A stretch of 64,000 nt of DNA, taken from the NCBI GenBank assembly GCA_963978545.1, contig OZ021721.1:107220366-107284365 (forward strand). The letters are read 5' to 3'. A program made the translations under genes and the position numbers. This DNA comes from Linyphia triangularis. Its lineage: Eukaryota; Arthropoda; Arachnida; Araneae; Linyphiidae. Under the pieces are notes generated by a model. That model was not told where the DNA came from, ran no database searches, and saw only the letters and a program-made list of their open reading frames with translations. Positions within the stretch are counted from its first letter, which is position 1; every line of letters starts with the position of its first letter. Shown here one piece after another: positions 23,901-33,779 of the stretch.

Positions 23901-25800
23901 GTACATAAGGCTCGCGTACATAAGGCAATAGGCTAAAATTCGCAATTTTGGCCAAAATATTGACGCACTAATTTTTGCAGTTGGGTTTTCTGAAAGCAAT
24001 AATTATGCCCAACATTTTAACATATAATGAATGTTGATTGCTTTTATGGGCGGGGCCAACGAAACGCAAGTGATTAGTGAATTATTATTACATTATGGTC
24101 AATTTTGGATAAAATATTGACGCACTAATTCTGGCGGTTGGGGATTCTGAAAGCACTATTTGAGCACTAAAATTTGGCACCGGTCATACAATTAGTGCGT
24201 GATAATTTACATCGGTTTAAGGCTCGCGTACATAAGGCTCGCGTACATAAGGCAATAGGCTAAAATTCGCAATTTTGGCCAAAATATTGACGCACTAATT
24301 TTTGCAGTTGGGTTTTCTGAAAGCAATAATTATGCCCAACATTTTAACATATAATGAATGTTGATTGCTTTTATGGGCGGGGCCAACGAAACGCAAGTGA
24401 TTAGTGAATTATTATTACATTATGGTCAATTTTGGCCAAAATATTGACGCACTAATTCTGGCGGTTGGGGATTCTGAAAGCACTCATTGAGCACTAAAAT
24501 TTGGCACCGGTCATACAATTAGTGCGTGATAATTTACATCGGTTTAAGGCTCGCGTACATAAGGCTCGCGTACATAAGGCAATAGGCTAAAATTCGCAAT
24601 TTTGGCCAAAATATTGACGCACTAATTTTTGCAGTTGGGTTTTCTGAAAGCAATAATTATGCCCAACATTTTAACATATAATGAATGTTGATTGCTTTTA
24701 TGGGCGGGGCCAACGAAACGCAAGTGATTAGTGAATTATTATTACATTATGGTCAATTTTGGCCAAAATATTGACGCACTAATTCTGGCGGTTGGGGATT
24801 CTGAAAGCACTATTTGAGCACTAAAATTTGGCACCGGTCATACAATTAGTGCGTGATAATTTACATCGGTTTAAAGCTCGCGTACATTCGGCAATAAGCT
24901 AAAGTTGGCAATTTTGGCCAAAATATTGACGCACTAATTTTTGCAATTTGGTTTTCTAAAAGCACTAATTATGCCCAACATTTTAACATATAATAATTGA
25001 TGATTGCTTTTGTGGGCGGGGCCAACGAAACGGAAGTGACAAGTGAATAATTATTACAAAATAGTCAATTTTGGCCAAAATATTGACGCACTAATTCTGG
25101 CGTTTGGGGAATCTGAAAGCACTCATTGAGCACTAAAATTTGGCACCGGTCATACAATTAGTGCGTGATAATTTACATCGGTTTATGGCTCGCGTACATT
25201 CGGCAATAAGCTAAAATTGGCAATTTTGGCCAAAATATTGACGCACTAATTTTTGCAGTTGGGTTTTCTGAAAGCACTAATTATGCCCAACATTTTAACA
25301 TATAATGATTGATGATTGCTTTTGTGGGCGGGGCCAACGAAACGGAAGTGATTAGTGAATTATTATTACAAAATGGTAAATTTTGGCCAAAATATTGACG
25401 CACTATTTCTGGCAGTTGGGTATTCTGAAAGCACTAATTATGCCCGACATTTTAACATATAATGAATGATGATTGCTTTTGTGGGCGGGGCCAGCATTTT
25501 GCCCGCCTACCCTCAATTAACCTTGAATTTTATGAAAAGTAATGACGCACTAATTTTTTGGATGATGGATTCTGAAAGCACTAATTGAGCACTAAAATTT
25601 GGTATATATTAAAAAATTAGTGCGTTTGTGGGCGGGGCTAGCGTTTCGTTGGCCCCGCCCACGCATTTCTTTGTATATCTCGGTAAATATTGACGCACTA
25701 ATTTTTTTAATGGCGGATTCTGAAAGCACTAATTTAGCACTAAATTGTGGTATATATTAAAAAATTAGTGCGTTTGTGGGCGGGGCCAACGAAACGCACC
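20905..25800 (-). repeat. right 312-bp higher-order tandem array
   Basis: Reverse complement of the left array. GTGGGCGGGGCCAACG boxes recur about every 310-328 bp. Several units carry an extra 15-bp copy of GGCTCGCGTACATAA (near 21680, 23570, 23900, 24225 and 24550). The outermost ~1.1 kb is nearly identical, unit for unit, to the left end. The innermost units are degraded. Confidence 0.95.
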
Positions 25801-25811
25801 TGAATTCCTAA
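25801..25811. repeat. right target-site duplication of the giant element
   Basis: Exact second copy of TGAATTCCTAA directly after the terminal CGAAACGCACC. Confidence 0.85.
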
Positions 25812-25825
25812 CGTAAAAAATTTAC

Positions 25826-25905
25826 AAGGTCTTTCAAAAAGGATTTCCTAACTTTGAAAGGACATATGACTGCGAAACAGTGGGAGACAGAAAGAGATAC
25901 AAGCT
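25826..25905 (+). repeat. fragment of the 314-bp repeat family
   Basis: It resembles the start of the tandem unit at 47882 (AAGGATTTCCTAACTTTGAAA, then GCGAAACAGTGGGAGACA). The continuation of that unit (ACACAAGTATGGAATTTTG) appears at about 26926, on the far side of the inserted dispersed repeat. Confidence 0.65.
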
Positions 25906-25911
25906 TGTAAA

Positions 25912-26920
25912 ATGAAACTTTCGAAATGGACAGTGCATCATTCGAATGCTCGTATACTTTCATAAATATATCAAAAGGGATCAATTACAATTTTAAATTA
26001 TATTTTTTGGGTTCGAAGAGTTGTAGCTTACTGGAGTCGAACCAAAGACTCCTAAATCCGTAGACAGGCGTTCTAATCTCTAGGCAAAAGTAATCACTAG
26101 TGCCCAGGTGTTACATCTGGTTTTTGTACACGAGACCACCACATAGCCCCTTCCCAGTGAGTCGTGAAGGGGGGCGAACGATTGAGTTGCTTGCGTGTGG
26201 TTTGGGTGCGTTGCGTGAGAGTTGAGTGTGCTGCGTGAGTAAGTTGAGTACGTTGCGTTTGGCAGTGAATAGCCAAAGATGCCGCAATGATTGCGTGGCA
26301 GTCGTACAGTATTTTTCAGAAGGCGCCGATAGATGGCAGCATGATACAGTTGTCCGACAGTCACCACTTAAGAGCGAATGTGCACTAACAGGAGTCGAAT
26401 CAGGGACTTCTAGATCCGTAGACAGATACTCTACCACTAGGCAAAAGTAATCACTAGAGCCTTGGTGTTGCATCTGTTATTTGTACACGAGACCACCACA
26501 GGTTCATTGTTGTTGTTTCTGGAAGTAATCTCATTTACAAATGTGCCTGATCTTGCTAGTGTTAATTGATTGTTTGCGATTTTTTATGCCTTCTTACTCT
26601 CTCTCGGTCTGTAATTTATTCCGAAATTATTAAATTGCCTATTAAGCTTTAAAATGTTAACAGCCAATTGACTGGAAGTAATGCATATTTTAATATGTAT
26701 AGTTAAATTTTCTGTACATTTTTATAATCTGGCTAAATAGCAAACAGTAAAAATGTTCCAGTTAAATGGCTCGTATTCAAGTGCGTAAAACAGTTTATTT
26801 TTTTTCGTACCATACATACCAATAATTTTCTAGTTACGAAATATGGTTATCAAAACCACAGTCCCAAAAACTAGGATCAAGTATAGATATGTCTATTTTC
26901 AAATAGATATATCTTAGTAT
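25912..26920. repeat. dispersed repeat, right inverted copy
   Basis: Reverse-complement partner of 6890-9376. It contains AATGAAACTTTCGAAATGGA near its inner end and CAAACAGTAAAAATGTTCCA and CATACATACCAATAATTTTC further out. It is interrupted by the tRNA-headed element at 26015-26500. It appears to split a 314-bp-family repeat, suggesting an independent insertion. Confidence 0.75.
26015..26500 (-). mobile_element. element with 110-bp direct repeats, each with a tRNA-like segment
   Basis: Direct repeats at 26033-26143 and 26391-26500 each read on the minus strand as TGTGGTGGTCTCGTGTACA, then an A-box-like TTGCCTAGTGGTAGAG and a B box GATTCGACTCC (GGTTCGACTCC in the other copy). The middle has a CTCACGCAGCACACTCAACT-type minisatellite. 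Flanking GGTTC at 26010-26014 and 26501-26505 is a probable 5-bp duplication. The matching locus in the left inverted copy lacks the insert. It may be a dimeric SINE or a TRIM-like element. Confidence 0.75.
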
Positions 26921-26989
26921 TTTGATACACAAGTATGGAATTTTGTATACACCGATTTGCAAAATTGATTAATGGCAGTAAATTTGATG

Positions 26990-28180
26990 ACGGCAGTACA
27001 ATGTTTATCGATGTAGTTACTTAATTTCTTCAATGATTAGCTATGGTTTAAAGTTGTGGAAGTTTCAGGTATATAAATATTAAAAGTACAGTAAAGTTAT
27101 AGTCGAAAATCTGATAACATCATGATCTTTACTACTGAAATATTGAATTAAAGTTATAAGGATGGTGCAGAAAAAATTCAGCATTTAATTTTTCAAACAC
27201 AAATTATTCTTTTTCTCAAAGTTTCGAACATTTTTTTATGTACAGATATATTTTAAAAAGGATACGTAACGCAGTGTAAATTTCATATGATCTAAAGTAG
27301 TTTTTCTCAACATTTTCAAATACATTTTTTAAAAACTTCATAAATTAACTCAGATCCCAAATACAAACTAAATACTTCAAATTAACGTGATATCCTTGGA
27401 TTTAAATTTAATTAGCTCACTTGTAGAGTTTTAAAAACAAAGGAAAAAATTCAAATAAATCAAAAAATTTCGGTTTCTAAAATACGCAACTTCAAAAATG
27501 GTCAAAAATTGAAGATTTTGAAATTTTTTGCATTGCTATCTTTTATAATTCTTGACCTAGATGTTAATGAACTCCAAAAATACTCATATGTTGTGCGAAG
27601 TCAAAGGAAACACTTTTCAATGATATTAAATTGAAGTCTCCATTATAATTATAAAGAAAACTCAAGCTCATTTTGTGATACAAACAATGTTTTTTCTAAA
27701 AACTGCATGATATTACGTTTCCTTCCCCCCTTTGAATATAAAAATTTAGCAAAATTTTATTTAATTCTGAAGCGATCAGTTTGAAAATGATTGATTTTTT
27801 CTGATTCGATGTGTAATCACACAACTGAATGCCTTCCGTTTCCAGGGTGTTGTTGAAAGAAAAATAACTCAACATTTCTGGCTCGAGAAGGAGAAACTCC
27901 GGAAGATTTTCATCTGGCTCGATCATATGAGTAAACTGTATCGAAGACTACTAAAGCCCAGTTCCAGGTGCATAACCATTCATGCAATATCTCTAACTAA
28001 TTCTCTTCAAAACGAAGAAGTTGAAGATAATTTCTAGCTACATAGCAACGAACCAATCAGATTGTTATATTTCACCTCGATTCCTCACCAAGCAAGCCAA
28101 TGGAAATTCAAGCGAAAATTATGCAACTGCATTCGTCTGTACAACTTTAAAGACTTGAAAAAAGGTGAATATGTGAGAAG
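26990..28180. other. no gene seen
   Basis: AT-rich DNA. A minus-strand open frame at 27696-27926 (76 residues, DENLPEFLLLEPEM near its start) has no similarity I can name and no splice context that would support it as an exon. Confidence 0.35.
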
Positions 28181-28550
28181 AAGACTAAAATGGAGGGAGT
28201 CGTGAATAAAAATTACGAAAGTAACAATAGTTAAAAAGTTTAATCTGTTTTAAACTTGCTCTCTGAGTTTGAAGCGAGATTTTTAACGAATAGTGGTTGA
28301 CCTATCTTTTTATAAAATTGTCAGCTTGCATTATGTATTGTCTTTTTATAGTATGATTGTCAAACGCTGTGTCAACTTTGTATATTGTAATGCATTATGT
28401 ATATTGTATTGTATAAACCTGTAACTATTGTATTGTGTGTATGATCCTGTATAAATATATATAAATTAATATATATTTACTCGACCAACCCTGTTGGGCC
28501 TTGAGCCTGTTGTTGGTCTTAAAATTTGTATTTGTATTTGTACTTGAGGG
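28180..28550 (+). mobile_element. possible LINE 3' end with (TTTGTA)n tail
   Basis: A stem-loop-like GACCAACCCTG...TGTTGGTC segment (about 28482-28518) is followed by TTTGTATTTGTATTTGTA at 28526-28544. This is typical of 3' ends of some non-LTR retrotransposons. No reverse transcriptase is visible upstream and no TSD was found, so the call is tentative. Confidence 0.4.
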
Positions 28551-28559
28551 ACTTCTGTT

Positions 28560-29899
28560 CGATTTTCTTCTACGTAAGAACTTAATATTAACATGCTTAA
28601 TTATTTTGCTGCTAATTCCTTTTCAAATATATTTTTATACAAATAATTATTATGCCCTAAAATAATGTATAGTTTAATTTGCATTTCCATATGAACAATG
28701 ATCGAAAATTAGAGAATTGAGATATTCTTTTTAAAAAATATCTCTACAAATATTGCAGTATTAATAAAAAGCAATATTAAAAAATTTAAGCAAAAGTAAA
28801 AATGGGAATGATGCGGCATTACATTAAATAGCAATACCATAAATTGTTCATTTGGAAATAATTTTATCAGTCTTTTTCTTTTCAAAATATCGTAATATCA
28901 ATACCTGCAAAGTATCGTAATATCAATACCAATTATAATAGTAAATTGTTGCCTTTTGGTTTAGAATACTTTTAAAAAATTTGCTTTATGTTCGTTGTTG
29001 CGTATGAATACTTTAATTAGTTCCAGGAAGGATTTTAAACTTATATGCTATTTTGAATCTTTTATAAAGATTTGAAAAATAATTTTTGTTGAAACTTTGA
29101 ATACGCTTTTCTAAAACATTCGAGAAAACCAGGAAAATATAAAATACCAAAATATTTCGAATTCTAATGCAACCGTTATAATAATATTTTTCGTTTGAGT
29201 TGTCGCTTATAAAAAGAAGAAAAACAAAGAGGTTCGAAAAGAAAACTAATCGAAATGTTTTGGTCGAGGTCACTGGTATTGTTGATAATAACTCTCGGGT
29301 AAGATTCATTAGAAGGTTCGATAGTTTGTTAAGTGAAATAAAATTCTTAATAGCAAATCTATTTAGTACTGAACAATTAACTTCCAGATATATTACGTTA
29401 ATATTCTCTTATACTTATATTATTTGCAACATACAGAAATAAAATTTAATATCAAAGTACAGCAAGTGCTCAGGACTGCCATGAGACGGCGTATCTTTTA
29501 TAAACAGATTTCGAGTGCAAAGTGAAGAAAAGAGATGTTTCTTTAACTGGAATAACATGAAAATGATGGAAGAACTGCATCCAATTGCTTGATTCCATAA
29601 CATGGAGCATACAGTTATTATATGACAGGATGGGAAAATCTCAAGTGGGGTCTTTTGCGTTTTCCGCTGATTCCAAAAGGAATTTCTTTTTCTGAGAAGA
29701 GAATATCACGAAAGCATCATATGCCGTTGAATTGCCATTGCCCTATCCTTTTTGCGAATCCATCAGAATCCGTTTATCACAATACACCCAATGGCATCAT
29801 GCCGAAGATAGGAAATACTTTTGAAAATGTACACGCTATCCAAAGCATGTTGTGGTGGTCCAAATATTCTGTGATTTTACTGTACCATTAGTTCCATTG
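28560..29899. other. no gene seen
   Basis: AT-rich sequence. It may include decayed flanking parts of the gypsy element that follows, but no domain was recognised. Open frames at 29013, 29200 and 29622 have no detectable family similarity. Confidence 0.35.
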
Positions 29900-31330
29900 G
29901 TCTTATTTGTACAATCTTAGCTTTGCACAGAACCAGTTGAAAGAGTAGCGCTGTTGATGTCAAATATTGGTTTCAAGCGATCAATTGAAACTAACACTTT
30001 TGTTGCCCAGAATGTTAAGTTGAAGAACTTTTTTTATTGCGAATGAGTACTTCATATGATCTATTATACGGTGTTAATGAAGATGTTTCTCTTCATTAAG
30101 TTATAATGAAGGAAAACATGTGACAGTTTGCATTTGTGAAAGCACAAAAGTTGCTTTCAACTCATGGTTTGTGGTTGAGTTTGGTTTTGTTTGCACAATT
30201 TCAAAATATGAACGAAGTTATTTAAAAAATGAGAGTTAATCGAGTTCAGCAGGTGAAGAGGAAACACATTTCCAACGGCAGCTGGAGTGTAGAACACTAC
30301 AACTTTGCAGCATAAGAACACTTAATTCCTCTCTTTCGTGCAGTTCGGAAACCAAACAATACGATTGGCAAGTACTCTTCATTTTGCATTCTTATGATAT
30401 TTGAGAGAATTTTTAGTGGTTGATGAAGTTCTTAGATAAAATCGTTACTTTGAGGATGGTACGCTGTGGTTGGTACCTATGTATACATATTCGAGACACA
30501 CCTAGTACAAAGTGACGTCTTTAATTGAACACCTTTATGTATTCGTAGATATAGTTACTGCACATCCAAATCTAGAAATAAAGCCTGGAACATGCCTAAT
30601 ACCAGTTGTGTATTGTAATTAAAAGTATAGAAAAAAGGATTGTGATTCGTATATAAATAAAAAAATTCTTGCACTTCCATCATACGCCAAAAATATTATA
30701 AATTGTCAAACATTCTTGATTATGAGCACAACATGAGTCTGTATCAGAAAGCCTAAGTGAAAAAACTAAGGATTGGAGATAGTGACTTACTAGTTGTTGA
30801 AAGGAACCTCCAATTCCAAAAGCATTGGCATCAATATGCAGAACAAGCTTACAATTGGGAGCGGGATGAGCCGGTAATGTAGCTTTATCTAATTGCTCAA
30901 TACTGAGCTCAAATGCTTGTTCTGTATCTAATATCCAAGTGATTGGTAATTTATAATTTTATTTAAAATCTTTCAGAAAACAACACAGAATAGTTTGGTA
31001 TTTTAACGCGTTCGGTAAGAAACGTCTATAAAAAATTAGTAAATCTAAGAATTTGCAAAAGTACTGTAAGGTTTTTGAAAATTTAGTACGACTATTACTT
31101 CGGGTGGTAACGGTTTTAAAACACATTTGGAGATGAGATGTTTTAGAAACTCAATTTCGGGTAGGCCAAAAACGTACTTTGCAACATAAAATTGTAATCC
31201 GTATGCTTTTACACACTCGAAAATCAGGCGTAAGTTCTCCTTATGTTGTCCTCGTTTTCAGAAAAGGGCAAAATATCACAAAGGTAAGCATGACAATAAT
31301 TTAGCCCGTGCAAAACTTCGCATATAAATA
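29900..31330 (-). pseudogene. degenerate Ty3/gypsy pol (RT, RNase H, integrase remnants)
   Basis: Minus-strand translation in shifting frames gives, in order, a reverse transcriptase tail (EVLHGLNYCHAYLCDIL, where family members have a YxDD motif, then IFYRRFLPNA), the start of RNase H (KLVLHIDANAFGIGGSFQQL), an integrase core fragment (TAYHPQSND, then LPIVLFGFRTA) and the C-terminal integrase motif VSIDRLKPIF. The order matches gypsy pol. Most RNase H and much of integrase are missing, and stops and frameshifts are frequent. It is an old, dead copy. LTRs for it were not identified, and it is not obviously linked to the solo LTRs inside the giant element. Confidence 0.85.
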
Positions 31331-32156
31331 TTAAAATTTGGACACCATTTTCAATTAAAAAAATACTCATCAGGAAATATTCATAATTAATTCAATGTCT
31401 GAACATAATTATAAATTTTAACATAATTTTACATTTTTACAAAGATTTCGATATTAACCGTCTTCGTTATAATCGAGCACATTTCTAATTTTAGAGAAAA
31501 ATCAGTTTTCAGTTTTTAAAAAAGAACGATAAATACAAAGATGGTTATAATTAAACTGCAATTCTTGATTTTTAGATACATCTGGTGAATCATAACTTCA
31601 AAATATAGTTACAGGCTGCTGAAACAGTAATAAATTGTCAATGAAAGGTAACAAATAAAATTTTAAAATTACTTCTATTTTTCGCAAAGTCTCTCACTCC
31701 TCCTTCCCCATTTCCATCTATTGTAAGCGCAGACAAACCACGTACACACACACTCAGCCTTCTGAAATTTTTAAACCATCTATCACAGAAGTTCTGAAAG
31801 TGTATCATTTCTATCTCGTTGCAATAATTTGATAATTTTTTTTTGCAGAGATTATTTGCTCATTGTTTCAATTGTTAGTGAGCCTAACTTTTTGAATATA
31901 TAACGATCAGAATTGTCTCCAAGACTGTCCTAAGCAGACACAGTTTTATTACAACCACCCTGTACTTGAATTCACTCAACATTTTCTTGTCTGTTAAATT
32001 ATGCATCAACCACGTTTACGAAGTCGATCTGTCGTTTGCTAAATCTCGCAACAATGTGTAATACTATTCACGTAGGTTGTGGAGGTAAAAAAGAGAAAGA
32101 AAATTTTTGCGACGGAAGATATTCTGTTAGTTTCATGAAAGTTCTAGGAAATTGTA
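31331..32156. other. no gene seen
   Basis: AT-rich intronic DNA between the gypsy remnant and the MITE. No structure recognised. Confidence 0.35.
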
Positions 32157-32353
32157 CATTGTTAAAAATTTGAAGCCACCTTTCACCACATTTCCATTTA
32201 GCTGCAATTAACATTTGGTGCTTAGTTTCACGATTTAATGGTGCTACCTCTGACTATATGCACCATTAAATCGTGAAACTAAGCATCAAATGTTGGTTGC
32301 AGCTAAATGGGAACCAATTTTTGGTGTAAGGTGGAACAAAATTTTTAACATTG
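32157..32353. mobile_element. Tc1/mariner-type MITE
   Basis: Near-palindromic 197-bp element flanked by TA dinucleotides (32155-32156, 32354-32355). The ends are ACATTGTTAAAAATTTG-like, and the core inverted repeat contains CTTAGTTTCACGATTTAATG. Same family as 51015-51217, 51531-51732 and 56237-56438. It lies about 140 bp from GIPC exon 2. Confidence 0.9.
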
Positions 32354-32496
32354 TATTGTAATGAAACCGTAATTCGCTTTAGATGAATTTTCCTATGACG
32401 CTGTTCCAAATAGTTACACAAATATTTTTTTCTAAAAAATGTCCAAAGGTTTAGGGTGTCATATACTCAAATAGTTTATATTTTTTTTATATTTAC

Positions 32497-32727
32497 CTGT
32501 ATGAATCCTAGTTCGTGTATAAGACTACCTTCCTTAACTCGTTTGATAAAAGCATAGCCAGCACCATTGTCCGTAATAGTTAAACCCAATGCATCTTCAT
32601 TCTTTGTGATTTCAACTTCTTTTGCTTGTCCTTTTCTGTGAACAAAAATAAAATCATCCAAGCCTATTTGACCTCCGAGCAGTTTCGACATGTCAACTTT
32701 ATGGGTATTCAGCGTGCAGAATAAAAT
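32497..32727 (-). CDS. GIPC: GIPC exon 2 (GH1 end and first half of PDZ)
   Basis: Encodes residues 105-181 in phase 0 on both sides. It opens [20 protein letters not shown], the conserved end of the GH1 domain, then [11 protein letters not shown]. The PDZ domain follows, with its carboxylate-binding loop LGLTI (residues 151-155), [12 protein letters not shown] and [12 protein letters not shown]. In GIPC proteins this PDZ domain binds C-terminal motifs of transmembrane cargo such as receptors and integrins, while the GH2 domain recruits myosin VI for endosomal transport. The acceptor is a pyrimidine-rich TTTTCTTTCAG (ends 32728) and the donor CAG|GTAAAT (GT at 32495-32496). The reading frame is intact. 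A methionine-initiated reading would start late at 32691 and miss the GH1 residues upstream, so the splice-defined exon is preferred. Confidence 0.97.
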
Positions 32728-32891
32728 CTGAAAGAAAAGAAAAATTGTTTAGAAAACGCATTTCAGGAATATAATACGAATTACAAAAGTTTTTTTTTAA
32801 CCGAAACAGTGGAATGAAATATTTAAACTTCGCAATTATATAACACTAGCTGTGTGGACATGCATTACTGGGTAATCGTGAAGGCATAAAG

Positions 32892-33599
32892 CAAAGGCGG
32901 ATCCAGAGTTTTATTACCAGGGGCGGGAGGCACATTCGGAATTTTTTTTAATTTGGGGTTTTTCAATAATTTAGATATATTTTGTTATTCTAAAGTTATG
33001 GGACAACTTGATTATACAGAATATGTTACAGAGAGGTAACAAGCCTCCATCACATCAAGACATCGCTAGGATTGACTACGTGTGAATATATTACGATTCT
33101 TCCATAACTCATACCAAATTTCATATTCTCTTTGAAGTGTCTTATGAACGGACTTCTACTTCTATGATCATTAAAAATTACACCAAATTTGTTTGATATA
33201 TTTTACAGAGCAATTTTTTATCTTGTTTTTTCCTTGGCTTTTCTATCTTCATTTTTTGGGATGAGAACATTTATAATACAGATGTTCAATACTGATTCGT
33301 CAAATCTTGATTGATTTCACCCAAAGCCTGAGAGAAGTGTGAACGTGAGTGGTAGAAGCAATATAGTACATTGGTTTTATTTTTAATTGAAATACTTCAC
33401 ATGTCCATTTGCTTATTATGTATATATAAATTAAATAATTAAATATGTGCTAGTTTTGAACGCTAGTATTAGACTTTTGTTTATTTCAATCATGACAGAA
33501 ACACATTAAATATTTTTCGTCACCTTTATTTTTTCCTATTTAACCCTGACCTACGGAGGGGGCGACAGCCCCCTCCGCCCCTCACCAGATCCGCCAACG
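32892..33599. mobile_element. non-autonomous hAT element
   Basis: The inverted ends CAAAGGCGGATCC and CAGATCCGCCAACG lie inside an 8-bp duplication GCATAAAG (32884-32891, 33600-33607). Subterminal GGGGCGG and CCCCCTCCGCCCC runs are present. It is 708 bp with no transposase and sits about 165 bp upstream of GIPC exon 2 in gene orientation. Confidence 0.9.
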
Positions 33600-33779
33600 G
33601 CATAAAGCTTTTTGAATTCAACAAATGTTCTGTTTTTATATAATTTATACAAAATGAATTCCATAAAAACGAGACAAAACTTGAGACTATTCTGTAAATT
33701 AATTAACATAAACTAACATAGAATACTTCTTAAAAAAGAATTTTAAATAAACAACTATCCCTAAAAATATACTTAAAAT

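Larger units (their letters stand above)
9603..25800. mobile_element. giant foldback-like element with tandem-array inverted arms
   Basis: A 16,198-bp unit starts GGTGCGTTTCGTTGG and ends with the exact complement, inside an 11-bp direct repeat. Its arms (9603-14986 and 20905-25800) are inverted arrays of a 312-bp unit. The centre (14987-20904) holds gypsy-type LTRs and a SINE fragment but no recognisable transposase. The architecture recalls Drosophila FB foldback elements, whose inverted arms are tandem subrepeats, but the subrepeats here are far longer. No family assignment can be made from the sequence alone. An alternative is a satellite that became inverted by rearrangement, though the terminal duplication argues for insertion. 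Confidence 0.85.
4407..32496 (-). other. GIPC: GIPC intron 2 (about 28.1 kb)
   Basis: Intron between exons 2 and 3, phase 0, with donor CAG|GTAAAT at its high-coordinate end and a TTTTTTTTAG acceptor. It contains the 16.2-kb inverted-array element, several hAT elements, gypsy LTRs, a gypsy pol remnant and a mariner-type MITE. Transcription across it would put both inverted arrays into one pre-mRNA. Confidence 0.93.

Noticed and set aside
9603..25800. CRISPR array or centromeric satellite
   Set aside because: No short palindromic repeats with unique spacers; units are head-to-tail 312-bp repeats in two inverted blocks with terminal duplications, in a eukaryotic intron.
26080..26473. Overlapping open frames of 95-120 residues
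   Set aside because: They lie across the tRNA-headed direct-repeat element and show no conserved domain.
27696..27926. Possible minus-strand exon (DENLPEFLLLEPEM)
   Set aside because: No recognised homology, no convincing flanking splice sites, and no continuation in neighbouring frames.
29900..31330. Functional retroviral-type pol gene
   Set aside because: Multiple stops, frameshifts and large deletions; annotated as a dead remnant only.
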